Shown piece after piece: positions 32,890 to 43,878 of a stretch of DNA of 64,000 bases. Under the pieces are notes generated by a model. That model did not search any database. It had not been told where the DNA came from and saw only the letters and a program-made list of their open reading frames with translations. The stretch comes from Prauserella_A sp040635515. GTDB lineage: Bacteria; Actinomycetota; Actinomycetes; Mycobacteriales; Pseudonocardiaceae. Every line of letters begins with the position of its first letter. Position 1 is the first letter of the stretch. Both the position numbers and the translations under genes were made by a program. The stretch covers positions 231,777-295,776 of the forward strand of contig JBEYHY010000008.1 in NCBI GenBank assembly GCA_040635515.1, read 5' to 3'.

Positions 32890-33141
32890 ATGAAGACGAT
32901 CACCCAGCGCGAGCTCCGTGACAACTCGGCCGCTGTCCTGGCCGCGGTCGAAGCGGGGGAGACCTATCACGTCACTCGCGACGGTGTCGAGGTCGCCGAA
33001 CTGCGCCCGCTGCCCGGCAGGCGCCGGATGACCGCGGAGGAGTTGGTCGAGCGGCATCGCCGTCTACCACGAGACGATGCCGCGCAGGCGAGGCGGGAGA
33101 CGGACGAGCTCATCGGCGAGGATCGGGTCGGCGACGCCTAG
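32890..33141 (+). CDS. Phd/YefM-family antitoxin, no toxin partner visible
   Basis: An 83-residue antitoxin. 'MKTITQRELRDNSAAVLAAVEAGETYHVTRDGVEVAELRPL' is the complete Phd/YefM DNA-binding domain, followed by a charged helical tail that would wrap the toxin. Such genes normally precede a PIN- or Doc-type toxin. The next 158 nt contain no plausible toxin frame and are followed by a convergent MBL gene. It is either an orphan or a remnant; it could still act as a small repressor. Confidence 0.85.
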   Translation: MKTITQRELRDNSAAVLAAVEAGETYHVTRDGVEVAELRPLPGRRRMTAEELVERHRRLPRDDAAQARRETDELIGEDRVGDA

Positions 33142-33216
33142 CGGGTGAAGCCGGGCGACGGCTGATCATTCCCGGACCGGCCACGGTCATGACGACCGAA
33201 CTGTCGGCTACCGATG

Positions 33217-33255
33217 CGGCGTTTTGTCGGTTAGGAACTCGGCGTTTTGTCGGTT
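33217..33255. repeat. Two identical 16-mers in tandem (period 23)
   Basis: CGGCGTTTTGTCGGTT occurs at 33217-33232 and again at 33240-33255. They lie in the gap between the orphan antitoxin and the 3' end of the MBL gene. The inner TTGTCGGTT resembles the damage-promoter -35 element but no TANNNT follows at 8 nt. Function not known. Confidence 0.6.
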
Positions 33256-33299
33256 TGAGACGCGACGGCCGGCCAGCTACGACGAGCCGAAAGCCCGGC

Positions 33300-33974
33300 T
33301 CACCAGCCGCGTTCGCGCCATTCGGCCAGATGCGGCCGCTGTTCGCCCAGCGTCGAGTCGTCCCCGTGGCCGGGGTAGAACCAGGTTTCGTCCGGCAGCT
33401 GCGCGAAGACGCGTTGTTCGACGTCGTCGAGCAGGGACGCGAAGTCCTCGGCCGAGTTCGTCTTGCCCACCCCTCCGGGGAACAGCGAGTCACCGGTGAA
33501 CAGGTGCGGCCGTTCCTTGTCCCGGTACAGCAACGCGATCGAACCGGGGGTGTGCCCCCGCAGGTGGATGACCTCCAGCGTGCACTCGCCGACGCTGAGG
33601 GTGTCGCCGTGCTCGACGAGGTGGTCGGGGGGGACCGGCAACGGGTCGGCGTCGGCCGGATGCGCCGCGGTGTAGGAACCGTTCGCGCCGGCCACCGCGC
33701 CGAGTGCCTGCCAGTGATCGGGATGCTGGTGCGTCGTCACGACCGTGCGCAGCGCGGGCCGGTCGGGGCCGTGCCCGATGAGATCGGAGATGCGCTCCGA
33801 GTCGCTGGCGGCGTCGATCAGCATCGCCTCGTTGGTCGCCCTGCACACCAGCAGATAGGCGTTGTTGTCCATGGGACCGACGGACAACTTGGTGATGGTC
33901 AGCGCGTCGAGGGTGCGCCGCGTGGCGTCCCCTCCCGGTTCGACGTGGCCGGTGTACTCATCAACGACGTTCAC
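33300..33974 (-). CDS. MBL-fold metallo-hydrolase (glyoxalase II-like)
   Basis: A 224-residue metallo-beta-lactamase-fold hydrolase. Metal-binding motifs: 'TTHQHPDHW' (the HxHxDH motif), a later His in 'LRGHTPGS', Asp in 'LFTGDSLFPGG', and a final His in 'FYPGHGDDST'. The pattern fits glyoxalase II/thioester hydrolases. GTG 33974 is preferred because TACGGT ends 7 nt upstream; the upstream GTG 33983 overlaps that box. Substrate unknown. Confidence 0.88.
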   Translation of the reverse strand: MNVVDEYTGHVEPGGDATRRTLDALTITKLSVGPMDNNAYLLVCRATNEAMLIDAASDSERISDLIGHGPDRPALRTVVTTHQHPDHWQALGAVAGANGSYTAAHPADADPLPVPPDHLVEHGDTLSVGECTLEVIHLRGHTPGSIALLYRDKERPHLFTGDSLFPGGVGKTNSAEDFASLLDDVEQRVFAQLPDETWFYPGHGDDSTLGEQRPHLAEWRERGW

Positions 33975-33981
33975 CCCAGAC

Positions 33982-33987
33982 ACCGTA
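33982..33987 (-). promoter_or_regulatory. -10 box (TACGGT) of the MBL hydrolase gene
   Basis: On the minus strand TACGGT is followed by 7 nt and GTG 33974, fitting leaderless transcription and deciding between two in-frame GTGs. Confidence 0.4.
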
Positions 33988-34143
33988 GCGGCCCTCGGGC
34001 AAGGGCGAATACCCGATCCCGCTCACATTGTTCCCGGTGTCGTCGCTCGCGGAGAGCGACGGTGTCGCTCCACCCGGCCTACTGTCGTTCGCTCAACTCG
34101 GTTAGTGTGCTTTCCACGCAGAAGCCGAGTCTGGGGAAAGAAA

Positions 34144-35340
34144 TTGACCGCGACGCCAGCCCCTGCCCGCGCGACCTCGTCGCGAAAGATGAGCTGGGAC
34201 GTCATCAGGGTCGTCGCGATCTTCTTCGTCATCGCGGGGCACGTGACCGGACTCGCGAACCGGATTCCCGGCATCGAAGGATACCCGTTCTCGCTGGCGA
34301 TCCCTTTCGGGACCGTGACATTGCTCGTTCTCTCCGGCTATTTCATCGGTCCCACGATCCGCAAGGGTGACGCCGGTCGCTGGCTCAGGGCGCGGCTGGC
34401 GAGGCTGCTGCCCGCCTATCTGGTCGCTGTCCTGCTGACCTACTGCGTGACCCGTTACTTCGTGGTGACCTTCAACGGCTGGTCGCACCAGCCGGGGGTG
34501 CTCGGTGCGCTGTTCGGCGATCCGGTCCGCCCGGCCGTGCCGGCGGTGGAGTTCCCGTGGCACGTACCCGACCTCAACGACCTGTTGCTCAACGTGCTGT
34601 TGCTGCACGAGTGGAATCCCGACCTCGTCCACCGGATCGACGGCTCCTACTGGACATTGCCGGTGCAGGTGATCGCCTTCGTGTGCGCGGCGCTGCTGTG
34701 GCGGAGCAAACTGCGGCACCGGGTGCGGCCGCACACCGTGCTGTGGATCGTCACCGGCATCTCGGCGGCCTCGCCGCTGCTGAGCCTGTTCATGAGCAGC
34801 GTGCCGACGGCGACGGGCACGTTCTACGGCCACCTGTTCGCGGCGGGCATGGCCATCTGGCTGTGGCAGCATGACCGGCTGCCTTCGCTCCAGCTCGTTC
34901 TGTTGTTGTCCGCGGCGGTCGGCCTTCACGCGCTGAGGGCGAGCGCGCCGGAGGTGGCGTCCGTGATCGGCCTCGCGGTCATGCTCGTGCTCATGTGCCT
35001 CGCGGCGAAGGGACCCGACTGGGACGTGCCGGTCGTCCGCCTGCTGCGAAGGCCGATCTCCTGGCTGGCCGGGATCAGCTTCGGCCTGTACCTGGTCCAC
35101 CAGCAACTCGGCTATGTACTCGCGAGGTGGCTCTCGGAGGCAGGCATCGGTCCGTGGTGGTTACGCTTGACGGTGATTGTCACCGCTGTGGTCGTGCTTG
35201 CCTGGCTGCTGACAGTCCTTGTCGAACGACCGGCGTACCGTGTGCTGACCAGGCCGCGCACTCGCGGGCACAAGTCCGCGGTCGCCGTCCCGACCAGGGC
35301 GAACGCGGAGCCGGCGGTTTCTGTCGGTGGTGCGACCTAG
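34144..35340 (+). CDS. Membrane acyltransferase (acyltransferase family 3)
   Basis: A 398-residue integral membrane protein with about ten hydrophobic segments. It opens 'SWDVIRVVAIFFVIAGHVTGLANRIPG', where the His is the conserved catalytic position of acyltransferase 3, and later has 'LVLSGYFIGPTIRKG', 'WLRARLARLLPAYLVAVLL', 'DGSYWTLPVQVIAF' and 'SFGLYLVHQQLGYV'. It probably O-acylates a cell-surface glycan or lipid. TTG 34144 is preceded by GGGGAAAG and is preferred over an upstream GTG. Its 3' end holds the uvrA promoter. Confidence 0.85.
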   Translation: MTATPAPARATSSRKMSWDVIRVVAIFFVIAGHVTGLANRIPGIEGYPFSLAIPFGTVTLLVLSGYFIGPTIRKGDAGRWLRARLARLLPAYLVAVLLTYCVTRYFVVTFNGWSHQPGVLGALFGDPVRPAVPAVEFPWHVPDLNDLLLNVLLLHEWNPDLVHRIDGSYWTLPVQVIAFVCAALLWRSKLRHRVRPHTVLWIVTGISAASPLLSLFMSSVPTATGTFYGHLFAAGMAIWLWQHDRLPSLQLVLLLSAAVGLHALRASAPEVASVIGLAVMLVLMCLAAKGPDWDVPVVRLLRRPISWLAGISFGLYLVHQQLGYVLARWLSEAGIGPWWLRLTVIVTAVVVLAWLLTVLVERPAYRVLTRPRTRGHKSAVAVPTRANAEPAVSVGGAT

Positions 35341-35343
35341 CAT
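35321..35343 (+). promoter_or_regulatory. DNA-damage promoter of uvrA (RecA-independent type)
   Basis: CTGTCGGTG (35321-35329), an 8-nt spacer and TAGCAT (35338-35343) match TTGTCRGTG-N8-TANNNT at 8 of 9 bases of the upstream block with exact spacing. It overlaps the stop codon of the acyltransferase gene. A start near 35350 leaves a ~45-nt leader with an AAGGGA ribosome-binding site. Confidence 0.7.
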
Positions 35344-35395
35344 GGTGGCGGCCGATCCTTATCGGCATTCCACACACCAGTGAAGGGACCTTCGG

Positions 35396-38251
<2,856 letters not shown>

Positions 38252-38282
38252 AACCGCGCCCAGCGGCGCCAGTAGGCGACAC

Positions 38283-38454
38283 GGGGTGGGCGAGTCGCGG
38301 GGTGTGCGTCTCGCGGGCCGGACGTCTTGCGGGGCCGGGTGGGCGTGTCGCGCCCACCCGCGCGTGTCCCGCACCCAGGTCGCCGAGATCCGCACCCAGG
38401 CCGCCGAGTTCTGCGTTCGGGTCGGCGAGTTCCGCACTCGGGCCGCCGTTCACG
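38283..38454. repeat. Degenerate 21-bp tandem repeat tract
   Basis: Clear 21-bp units start at 38350, 38371, 38392, 38413 and 38434; the two best copies differ at 3 bases. Decayed units extend leftward to about 38283. The 340-nt gap between uvrA and the next gene is otherwise empty. Read as protein it gives a seven-residue pattern in more than one frame, but no start or ribosome-binding site supports translation. Confidence 0.65.
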
Positions 38455-38591
38455 CGGTCCGCCCGCCCGCGGTCGCCCGCCCCGTAGCCGCCCGTCCGTT
38501 CACGCCGGTCGCGCGTCCACTCACACCAGCCGCTTCCGCGAGCGCACGCGAATGCATGCCGATGCCACCTCGGGCGCGGCATACTTGCGGA

Positions 38592-39038
38592 GTGCGGTCG
38601 GACTTCTACCGGTTCCGTGCGGCGTGGAGCATCGACGCGCCGGCACCCGCCGTGTTCGCTGCCGTCGTGGACGTCGCGCGCTACCCGCAGTGGTGGCCTG
38701 ACGTGCGCACCGTGAGCAAGGTCAACGAGGACACCGCCGAGCTCGTGTGCAGGGCCACGCTGCCGTTCGCATTGACCCTCCGGATGACCCGCCTGGAGCA
38801 GGACGAACACACCGGCAGGCTGGGGGTGGCGCTGAGCGGCGACCTCGAAGGCTCGCTCACCGCCCGCGTATGGGAGGGCCCCGGTTCCGCGACGAGGCTG
38901 GAGATTCTGCAGCAGGTGGTCGCCACCAAAACACTGCTTCGCGCGTTGTCGCCGCTTGCCCGTCCGGTGTTCAGGGCCAACCACGCGGTCATGATGCGCA
39001 GGGGACAGCGAGGGCTGCGCTCCTTGCTGCACCGCTGA
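38592..39038 (+). CDS. SRPBCC-family (polyketide cyclase-like) protein
   Basis: A 148-residue helix-grip protein. 'FRAAWSIDAPAPAVFAAVVDVARYPQWWPDVRTVSKVN' is the standard opening, with 'ALSGDLEGSLTARVWEGPGSATRLEILQQV' in the sheet and a basic C-terminal helix 'HAVMMRRGQRGLRSLLHR'. GTG 38592 is chosen because the upstream open frame is the 21-bp repeat tract. It probably binds a hydrophobic ligand. No operon partner. Confidence 0.85.
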   Translation: MRSDFYRFRAAWSIDAPAPAVFAAVVDVARYPQWWPDVRTVSKVNEDTAELVCRATLPFALTLRMTRLEQDEHTGRLGVALSGDLEGSLTARVWEGPGSATRLEILQQVVATKTLLRALSPLARPVFRANHAVMMRRGQRGLRSLLHR

Positions 39039-39093
39039 ACCCACCGAACCGCGGAAGCCCCCGGACCCCACCGAGCCCGAACCAGCGAGCGGG

Positions 39094-39131
39094 CGCGGGG
39101 CCCCGTCCGTGTCATCGGACAGGGCCCCGCG
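39094..39131. terminator. Bidirectional hairpin between convergent genes
   Basis: Arms 39094-39109 and 39116-39131 pair at 15 of 16 positions with a 6-nt loop. A second hairpin, GGATCCCG with CGGGATCC, follows at about 39136-39157. Both lie between the SRPBCC gene and the convergent symporter gene. Confidence 0.7.
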
Positions 39132-39203
39132 GCCCGGATCCCGGCAGAGCGGGATCCCTCCGGCGCCGGGCGGGGGATGAGGGGGATCCCGGCGCCGGTC
39201 GTT

Positions 39204-40559
39204 CTACGCCCGAACCGGTTCGCGTTCCGGCTCTGTCGCAGGTTGGTGATCGTCGACGAGCGTAGCCTCGTTGAAGGGGTCCTGTCCCGCGAACACCCGA
39301 TCTGCCTGATCCCGGTCGAATTCCTTCGTCCACGAGCCGATGACGACGGTGGCGATGGCGTTGCCCGCGAAGTTGGTCAGCGCGCGTGCCTCGGACATGA
39401 ACCGGTCGATGCCGAGGATGAATCCGACGCCGTCGACCAGCTCCGGCCGGTGCGACTGCAGGCCGCCTGCCAGCGTCGCGATACCGGCACCGCTGACTCC
39501 CGCCGCGCCCTTCGACGCGATCACCATGAACACCAGCAACGAGATCTGCTCGCCGACGCTGAGCGGACTGCCTTGCGCGGTGGCGATGAACAGCGTGGCC
39601 ATCGTCAGGTAGATCGCGGTGCCGTCGAGGTTGAACGAGTATCCGGTCGGCACGGTGATGCCGACGACCGGCTTGCTGACCCCGAGGTGCTCCATCTTCG
39701 CGATGAGCCTCGGCAGCGCCGACTCCGACGACGACGTCGACACGATGAGCAGGAACTCCCTGCCGAGGTAGCCGAGCAGTTTGAACACGTTCATCCTCGC
39801 CCCGAACCACAGCACGGTGCCGAGCACGAGGAACACGAACAGCAGACAGGTGAGGTAGAAGCCGATCATGATGACGGCGAGGCTCTTGAGCGCGCCCCAG
39901 CCGGTCTCGCCGACCACGGCCGCGATCGCGCCGAAGGCGCCCACCGGAGCCGCCCACATGATCATCGCCAGGATGCGGAACACGAGCCGCTGCAGGTGCT
40001 CGATACCGCGCAGGATCGGCTCGCCCGTCCTGCCGAGCTTCTGCAGCGCGAATCCGGCAAGCAGCGCCACGAGCAGCGTCTGCAGCACCGATCCCTCGGT
40101 GAAGGCCGACACGAGGCTTTCCGGGATGATGCCGAGCAGGAAGTCGACGGTCCCCTCACCCTCGGAGGCCTGTTCCTGCACGGCGGCGACGTCGTCGGGG
40201 TCGAGCCGCATGCCCTCGCCAGGGTGCAGGATGTTGCCGACGACGAGCCCGATCGCGAGCGCGAACGTGGACATCACCAGGAAGTAGCTGATCGCGAGCA
40301 GCCCGACCTTGCCGACCTTCGCGGCTTTCGCCACTGAGCCGATGCCGAGCACGATGGTGCAGAAGATGATCGGGCTGATCATCATCTTGATGAGGTCGAC
40401 GAAACCGCTGCCGAGCGGTTTCAGGTTGGCCGCGAACTCGGGGAAAGCGAACCCGACGGTGATGCCGAGGATCACCGCGGCGATGACCGCCAGGTACAGG
40501 TAATGCATCCGGTCGCGGCGTCGTGGTGCGGCCCCGGCCGCTGTCGACGGCTCAGGCAA
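39204..40559 (-). CDS. Dicarboxylate/amino acid:cation symporter (DctA/GltP type)
   Basis: A 451-residue secondary transporter of the DAACS family. Diagnostic segments are the Ser-rich hairpin 'IVSTSSSESALPRLIAKMEHLG', 'PTGYSFNLDGTAIYLTMATLFIA' and 'ASKGAAGVSGAG', with 'GIDRFMSEARALTNFAGNAIATVV' near the end. It takes up C4-dicarboxylates or glutamate/aspartate. TTG 40559 follows AGGAGG by 5 nt. It is divergent from a CitA/DcuS-type two-component system, which makes a C4-dicarboxylate or citrate-like substrate more likely than glutamate. Confidence 0.93.
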   Translation of the reverse strand: MPEPSTAAGAAPRRRDRMHYLYLAVIAAVILGITVGFAFPEFAANLKPLGSGFVDLIKMMISPIIFCTIVLGIGSVAKAAKVGKVGLLAISYFLVMSTFALAIGLVVGNILHPGEGMRLDPDDVAAVQEQASEGEGTVDFLLGIIPESLVSAFTEGSVLQTLLVALLAGFALQKLGRTGEPILRGIEHLQRLVFRILAMIMWAAPVGAFGAIAAVVGETGWGALKSLAVIMIGFYLTCLLFVFLVLGTVLWFGARMNVFKLLGYLGREFLLIVSTSSSESALPRLIAKMEHLGVSKPVVGITVPTGYSFNLDGTAIYLTMATLFIATAQGSPLSVGEQISLLVFMVIASKGAAGVSGAGIATLAGGLQSHRPELVDGVGFILGIDRFMSEARALTNFAGNAIATVVIGSWTKEFDRDQADRVFAGQDPFNEATLVDDHQPATEPEREPVRA

Positions 40560-40688
40560 CGTTGCCTCCTTGAGAGATTGAGCTGATCGCGATGACTATC
40601 TGCACCGGGATGACCCAGGTCACTGTTGTGTTCATTTCGTTCGCGACCGAAACGATGGCCAGGGCGGCTCGCTGTGTTGTCATGTGGC

Positions 40689-42347
40689 GTGCATGTTTCG
40701 CCGAAGGGCTGGAGCCTCGCCCGCCAGTTGCTGGTGCTCCAGCTCGTGCTGGTCGCGGTTCTCGTCGCGGGGGGACTGGCGCTGGCCTACGCCGACGCGG
40801 TCCGTGCGGCCGACGACAAGGCGGCCGACGAGGTCACCTCGGTTGCCGCGACGCTGGCCGACTCGCCCGGAGTCCGCATGGCGGCTTCGGGGCCCGATCC
40901 CAGCGCGGAGCTGCAGCCCTTCGTGGAGCGGGTGCGCGCGGACACCGGGGTCGACTTCATCACGATCATGGATCCCGACGGTGTCCGCCACACGCATCCG
41001 AATCCCGAGCTGATCGGGCGGACGTTCGTCGGCAACACCGCGAGAGCGCTCGCGGGGCAGCCGTTCACCGAGACCTACACGGGCACGCTCGGACCGTCCG
41101 TGCGCACGGTCACCCCGGTCTTCGACGGCGAGGGAACCGTGGTGGCGCTGGTGTCGGTCGGCATCACCGTCGAGGCGATCTCGGCCGAACTGCGGGAGCG
41201 GCTGGAGCCGCTGCTGATCGTCGCCGGTGGAGTGCTCGCCGTCGGCGTCGCGGGCAGCTGGCTGGTCAGCGCACGGCTGCGCAGGCAGACGAGGGGCGTG
41301 GCTCCGGCGGAGCTGAGCGGGATGTTCGAGTACTACACGGCGATCCTGCACGCCGTGAGGGAGGGACTCGTGCTGGTCGGCAGGGACGGCCGCGTGGTGC
41401 TGTGCAACGACGCGGGCAAGGAACTGCTCGGGCTCTCCGGCGACGTGCGCGGCGGATCGGTCGCCGAACTGGGCCTTGCGGCCGACCTCGTGGAGACCAT
41501 GACCTCGGCGCGGCGGCGCGACGACGAACTCCATGTCACCGAGACCAGGGTGCTGCTGGTCAACACGGTGCAGGTCCGCTCGGACGACAGGGCGATGGGC
41601 AATGTCGTGACCTTGCGCGACCACACCGAGTTGCAGGGCCTCACCGGAGAGCTGGACACGGTGCGCGGATTCGCGGAGTCGCTGCGGGCACAGGCACACG
41701 AGTCGGCGAACAAACTGCACGCCGTCGTATCGCTCGTCGAGACCGGCCGTGGCGAGCAGGCGGTTGAGCTGGCTACGGCGGAACTGGCCACGGCCCAGCA
41801 GCTCACCGACAGGGTGGTCGGGGCCGTGTCCGAGCCCGTGCTCGCCGCGCTGCTGCTCGGCAAGTCGAGTGAGGCGAGCGAGCGGGGTGCCGAACTGGTG
41901 CTGACCGAGGACACGGCGATGGACGACACGAGCTCGTTGCTCGATTCGCGCGACCTGATCACCATCCTCGGCAACCTGATCGACAACGCGATCGACGCCG
42001 CCATCGAGGGCGCGGCGGAACGCGCGCCGAGGGTGGCCGTGACCGTGCGCACCGCGGGCGGCGAGCTGTTCCTGCGGGTCGCCGACAGCGGCGGCGGCAT
42101 CGCGCCCGACGTGGCGCGGGACATCTTCCGCAAGGGCTGGTCGACGAAACCGGGTGGAGAACAGGGAAGGGGACTCGGCCTGGCGCTGGTGGGGCAGACC
42201 GTCCGCAGGCGCGGAGGCGTCGTGGCCGTCGGGAACGGCGGCGGGGAGAAAGGGGATTCGGGCGCCGTGTTCACCATCCGGATCCCGCTCGCGGGAGCGT
42301 CCCGGGCCGTCGAAGCGGTGGCAGGCGAGAAACAGGGTGGACGATGA
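40689..42347 (+). CDS. Sensor histidine kinase, CitA/DcuS type
   Basis: A 552-residue membrane kinase. TM1 near residues 13-34, an extracytoplasmic PAS-like sensor with 'DFITIMDPDGVRHTHPNPELIG', TM2 near 175-197, a cytoplasmic PAS and then the HPK7-type core: phospho-acceptor His in 'RAQAHESANKLHAV', N box 'NLIDNAIDAA', G1 'DSGGGI', and G2 'GRGLGLAL'. Ends in ATGA overlap with the regulator. The start is uncertain: GTG 40689 gives a short positively charged lead, while the frame is open to TTG 40626. It senses extracellular di- or tricarboxylates by family analogy. Confidence 0.9.
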   Translation: MHVSPKGWSLARQLLVLQLVLVAVLVAGGLALAYADAVRAADDKAADEVTSVAATLADSPGVRMAASGPDPSAELQPFVERVRADTGVDFITIMDPDGVRHTHPNPELIGRTFVGNTARALAGQPFTETYTGTLGPSVRTVTPVFDGEGTVVALVSVGITVEAISAELRERLEPLLIVAGGVLAVGVAGSWLVSARLRRQTRGVAPAELSGMFEYYTAILHAVREGLVLVGRDGRVVLCNDAGKELLGLSGDVRGGSVAELGLAADLVETMTSARRRDDELHVTETRVLLVNTVQVRSDDRAMGNVVTLRDHTELQGLTGELDTVRGFAESLRAQAHESANKLHAVVSLVETGRGEQAVELATAELATAQQLTDRVVGAVSEPVLAALLLGKSSEASERGAELVLTEDTAMDDTSSLLDSRDLITILGNLIDNAIDAAIEGAAERAPRVAVTVRTAGGELFLRVADSGGGIAPDVARDIFRKGWSTKPGGEQGRGLGLALVGQTVRRRGGVVAVGNGGGEKGDSGAVFTIRIPLAGASRAVEAVAGEKQGGR

Positions 42348-43018
42348 TTTTCGTGCTGGTCGTCGAGGACGACCCCGTCGCGGCGGAGGCACACCGGCAG
42401 TACGTCGAGCGCGTGCCGGGCTTCGTGGTGTCCGGGGTCGTGCACTCCGGTGGTGAGGCGATCCGTTTCTGCGCGAGGCACCGGGTGGACGTGGTGCTGC
42501 TGGACTTCTACCTTCCCGACACCCATGGCCTCGCGGTGTGCCAGGCGTTGCGGGCGGCCGGTTCCGCTGCCGATGTCGTAGCCGTGACCTCGGCTCGCGA
42601 CCTCGCCGTCGTCAGGGCGGCGGTGTCGGCGGGAATCGTGCAGTACCTGCTGAAGCCGTTCACCTTCGCGACGCTGCGCGAGAAGCTGGAGCGCTACGCG
42701 GAGTTCCGCGACCAGGCCGCGAGACCGGGCCAGGTACGCGGCCAGGCCGATGTGGACAGAATGCTGGGCGCGCTGCGCACCTCCGATCACACCGCGCTGC
42801 CCAAGGGAATGAGCGGGCCGACGCTCGACGCGGTGAGCGCCGTGCTCACCGCATCCGACGAGGGGGTTTCCGCTGCGGCGGTGGCGACCGCGACCGGCGT
42901 TTCCCGGGTCACCGCGCGCCGCTACCTCGAATATCTCGCCGACAACGGGCTCGCCGAGCGCCGCCCGCACTATGGCGGCGTCGGCCGTCCCGAGGTGCGT
43001 TACTCCGCCACGAACTGA
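42344..43018 (+). CDS. Response regulator, CitB/DcuR type
   Basis: A 224-residue regulator. The receiver domain has the acidic pair in 'VVEDDPVA', phospho-acceptor D54 in 'VLLDFYLPDTHG', the Thr in 'VAVTSARD' and Lys in 'LLKPF'. The C-terminal helix-turn-helix 'GVSAAAVATATGVSRVTARRYLEYL' near residues 170-200 is of the CitB/DcuR kind. Coupled to the kinase by ATGA overlap. Likely activates the divergent symporter. Its last 19 nt overlap the convergent phosphotransferase gene. Confidence 0.93.
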   Translation: MIFVLVVEDDPVAAEAHRQYVERVPGFVVSGVVHSGGEAIRFCARHRVDVVLLDFYLPDTHGLAVCQALRAAGSAADVVAVTSARDLAVVRAAVSAGIVQYLLKPFTFATLREKLERYAEFRDQAARPGQVRGQADVDRMLGALRTSDHTALPKGMSGPTLDAVSAVLTASDEGVSAAAVATATGVSRVTARRYLEYLADNGLAERRPHYGGVGRPEVRYSATN

Positions 43019-43866
43019 GTGAGACCGAGCAGTTCCGCGCGGACGGCCGCGTCCGAGGTGCCCGCGGCGAGCAGCGGGGCGAAGGCGGCACACCACGCCC
43101 ACAGCCGATCCTCGCCGAGGTCCAGTGCGGAAGCCAGTTCCGAGCAGCGCGGCCGCCACGCGCGAGCCGATGTCGCGGAAAGGAACACCCAGTCGACCGC
43201 GTCGACCGCTGGGTCCCCTGAGCAGGGCCTCGGGTCGATCGCGATGAGTCCCCTTGCGGGATCGGCGAGCACGTTGCCGGGGTGCAGGTCGCCGTGCAGC
43301 AGCACCCTGCGCGGCGGGTGCGCGGCCAGCCGCAGCGCGAGCGCCTTCCCCTCGGCCAGTCCCCGCGCCTCCGGATGCCGCCGCCGGTAGAGACCGAAGA
43401 TGAACTCGATCCGCTCGCGCAGGTCGCGCGTGGCCGCCGAGGGATCACCCGCCGCGTGCAGATCGCGGATGAGCGCGGCGACCTCCGACAGTTCGACCTC
43501 CGGCCCGGGGTGGCTGGGGGAGACGGCTTCGAGTAGCACCGCCCCGGTGTCGCTTTCCCACACCTCCGGTACGCGGCCGGAGGAAGCCCACTGGCGCAGC
43601 GCCTCGGCCTCGGCCTCGGCGATACCGGCGCCGGGGGTCAGTTTGAGCACGGCGGGGCCGCGACCGGCCATGGTGCACCGCAGGACGAGCGAGGTGTTGC
43701 CGCTCCCGGCCGGTTCGCCGATGGTCAGCCGCCACCGCGTGCTGAGCAGGCTCAGGGTTTCGGCGAGCCCTTCCCACCACGGCGCGGTGACGTCTTCGCC
43801 GAACCGGCGTACCAGGCGAGCTCTCGTCGCCTGGTACGCGGGGGTGTGGAGATCGGAATGCCGCAC
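43000..43866 (-). CDS. Aminoglycoside phosphotransferase-family kinase
   Basis: A 288-residue kinase-like enzyme resembling the streptomycin/hydroxyurea phosphotransferase group. The catalytic loop is 'LLHGDLHPGNVLAD' (Asp and Asn), the metal-binding Asp lies in 'LIAIDPRPCSGDPAVD', and Lys in 'AVLKLTPG' can bind ATP. Resistance function is not established; many genomic members phosphorylate other small molecules. GTG 43866 has TAGCCT 6 nt upstream. Confidence 0.85.
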   Translation of the reverse strand: MRHSDLHTPAYQATRARLVRRFGEDVTAPWWEGLAETLSLLSTRWRLTIGEPAGSGNTSLVLRCTMAGRGPAVLKLTPGAGIAEAEAEALRQWASSGRVPEVWESDTGAVLLEAVSPSHPGPEVELSEVAALIRDLHAAGDPSAATRDLRERIEFIFGLYRRRHPEARGLAEGKALALRLAAHPPRRVLLHGDLHPGNVLADPARGLIAIDPRPCSGDPAVDAVDWVFLSATSARAWRPRCSELASALDLGEDRLWAWCAAFAPLLAAGTSDAAVRAELLGLTQFVAE

Positions 43867-43872
43867 ACCCCG

Positions 43873-43878
43873 AGGCTA
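43873..43878 (-). promoter_or_regulatory. -10 box (TAGCCT) of the phosphotransferase gene
   Basis: The TAG of this box is also the stop codon of the upstream D-serine-deaminase-like gene. It lies 6 nt before GTG 43866, fitting a leaderless transcript separate from the upstream gene. Confidence 0.45.

Noticed and set aside
33217..33260. Damage-type promoter in the 16-mer repeats
   Set aside because: TTGTCGGTT is present but neither copy has TANNNT at 8 nt and no rightward gene follows.
43000..43866. Calling the phosphotransferase an antibiotic-resistance gene
   Set aside because: The kinase motifs are clear, but nothing in sequence or context shows an aminoglycoside substrate.
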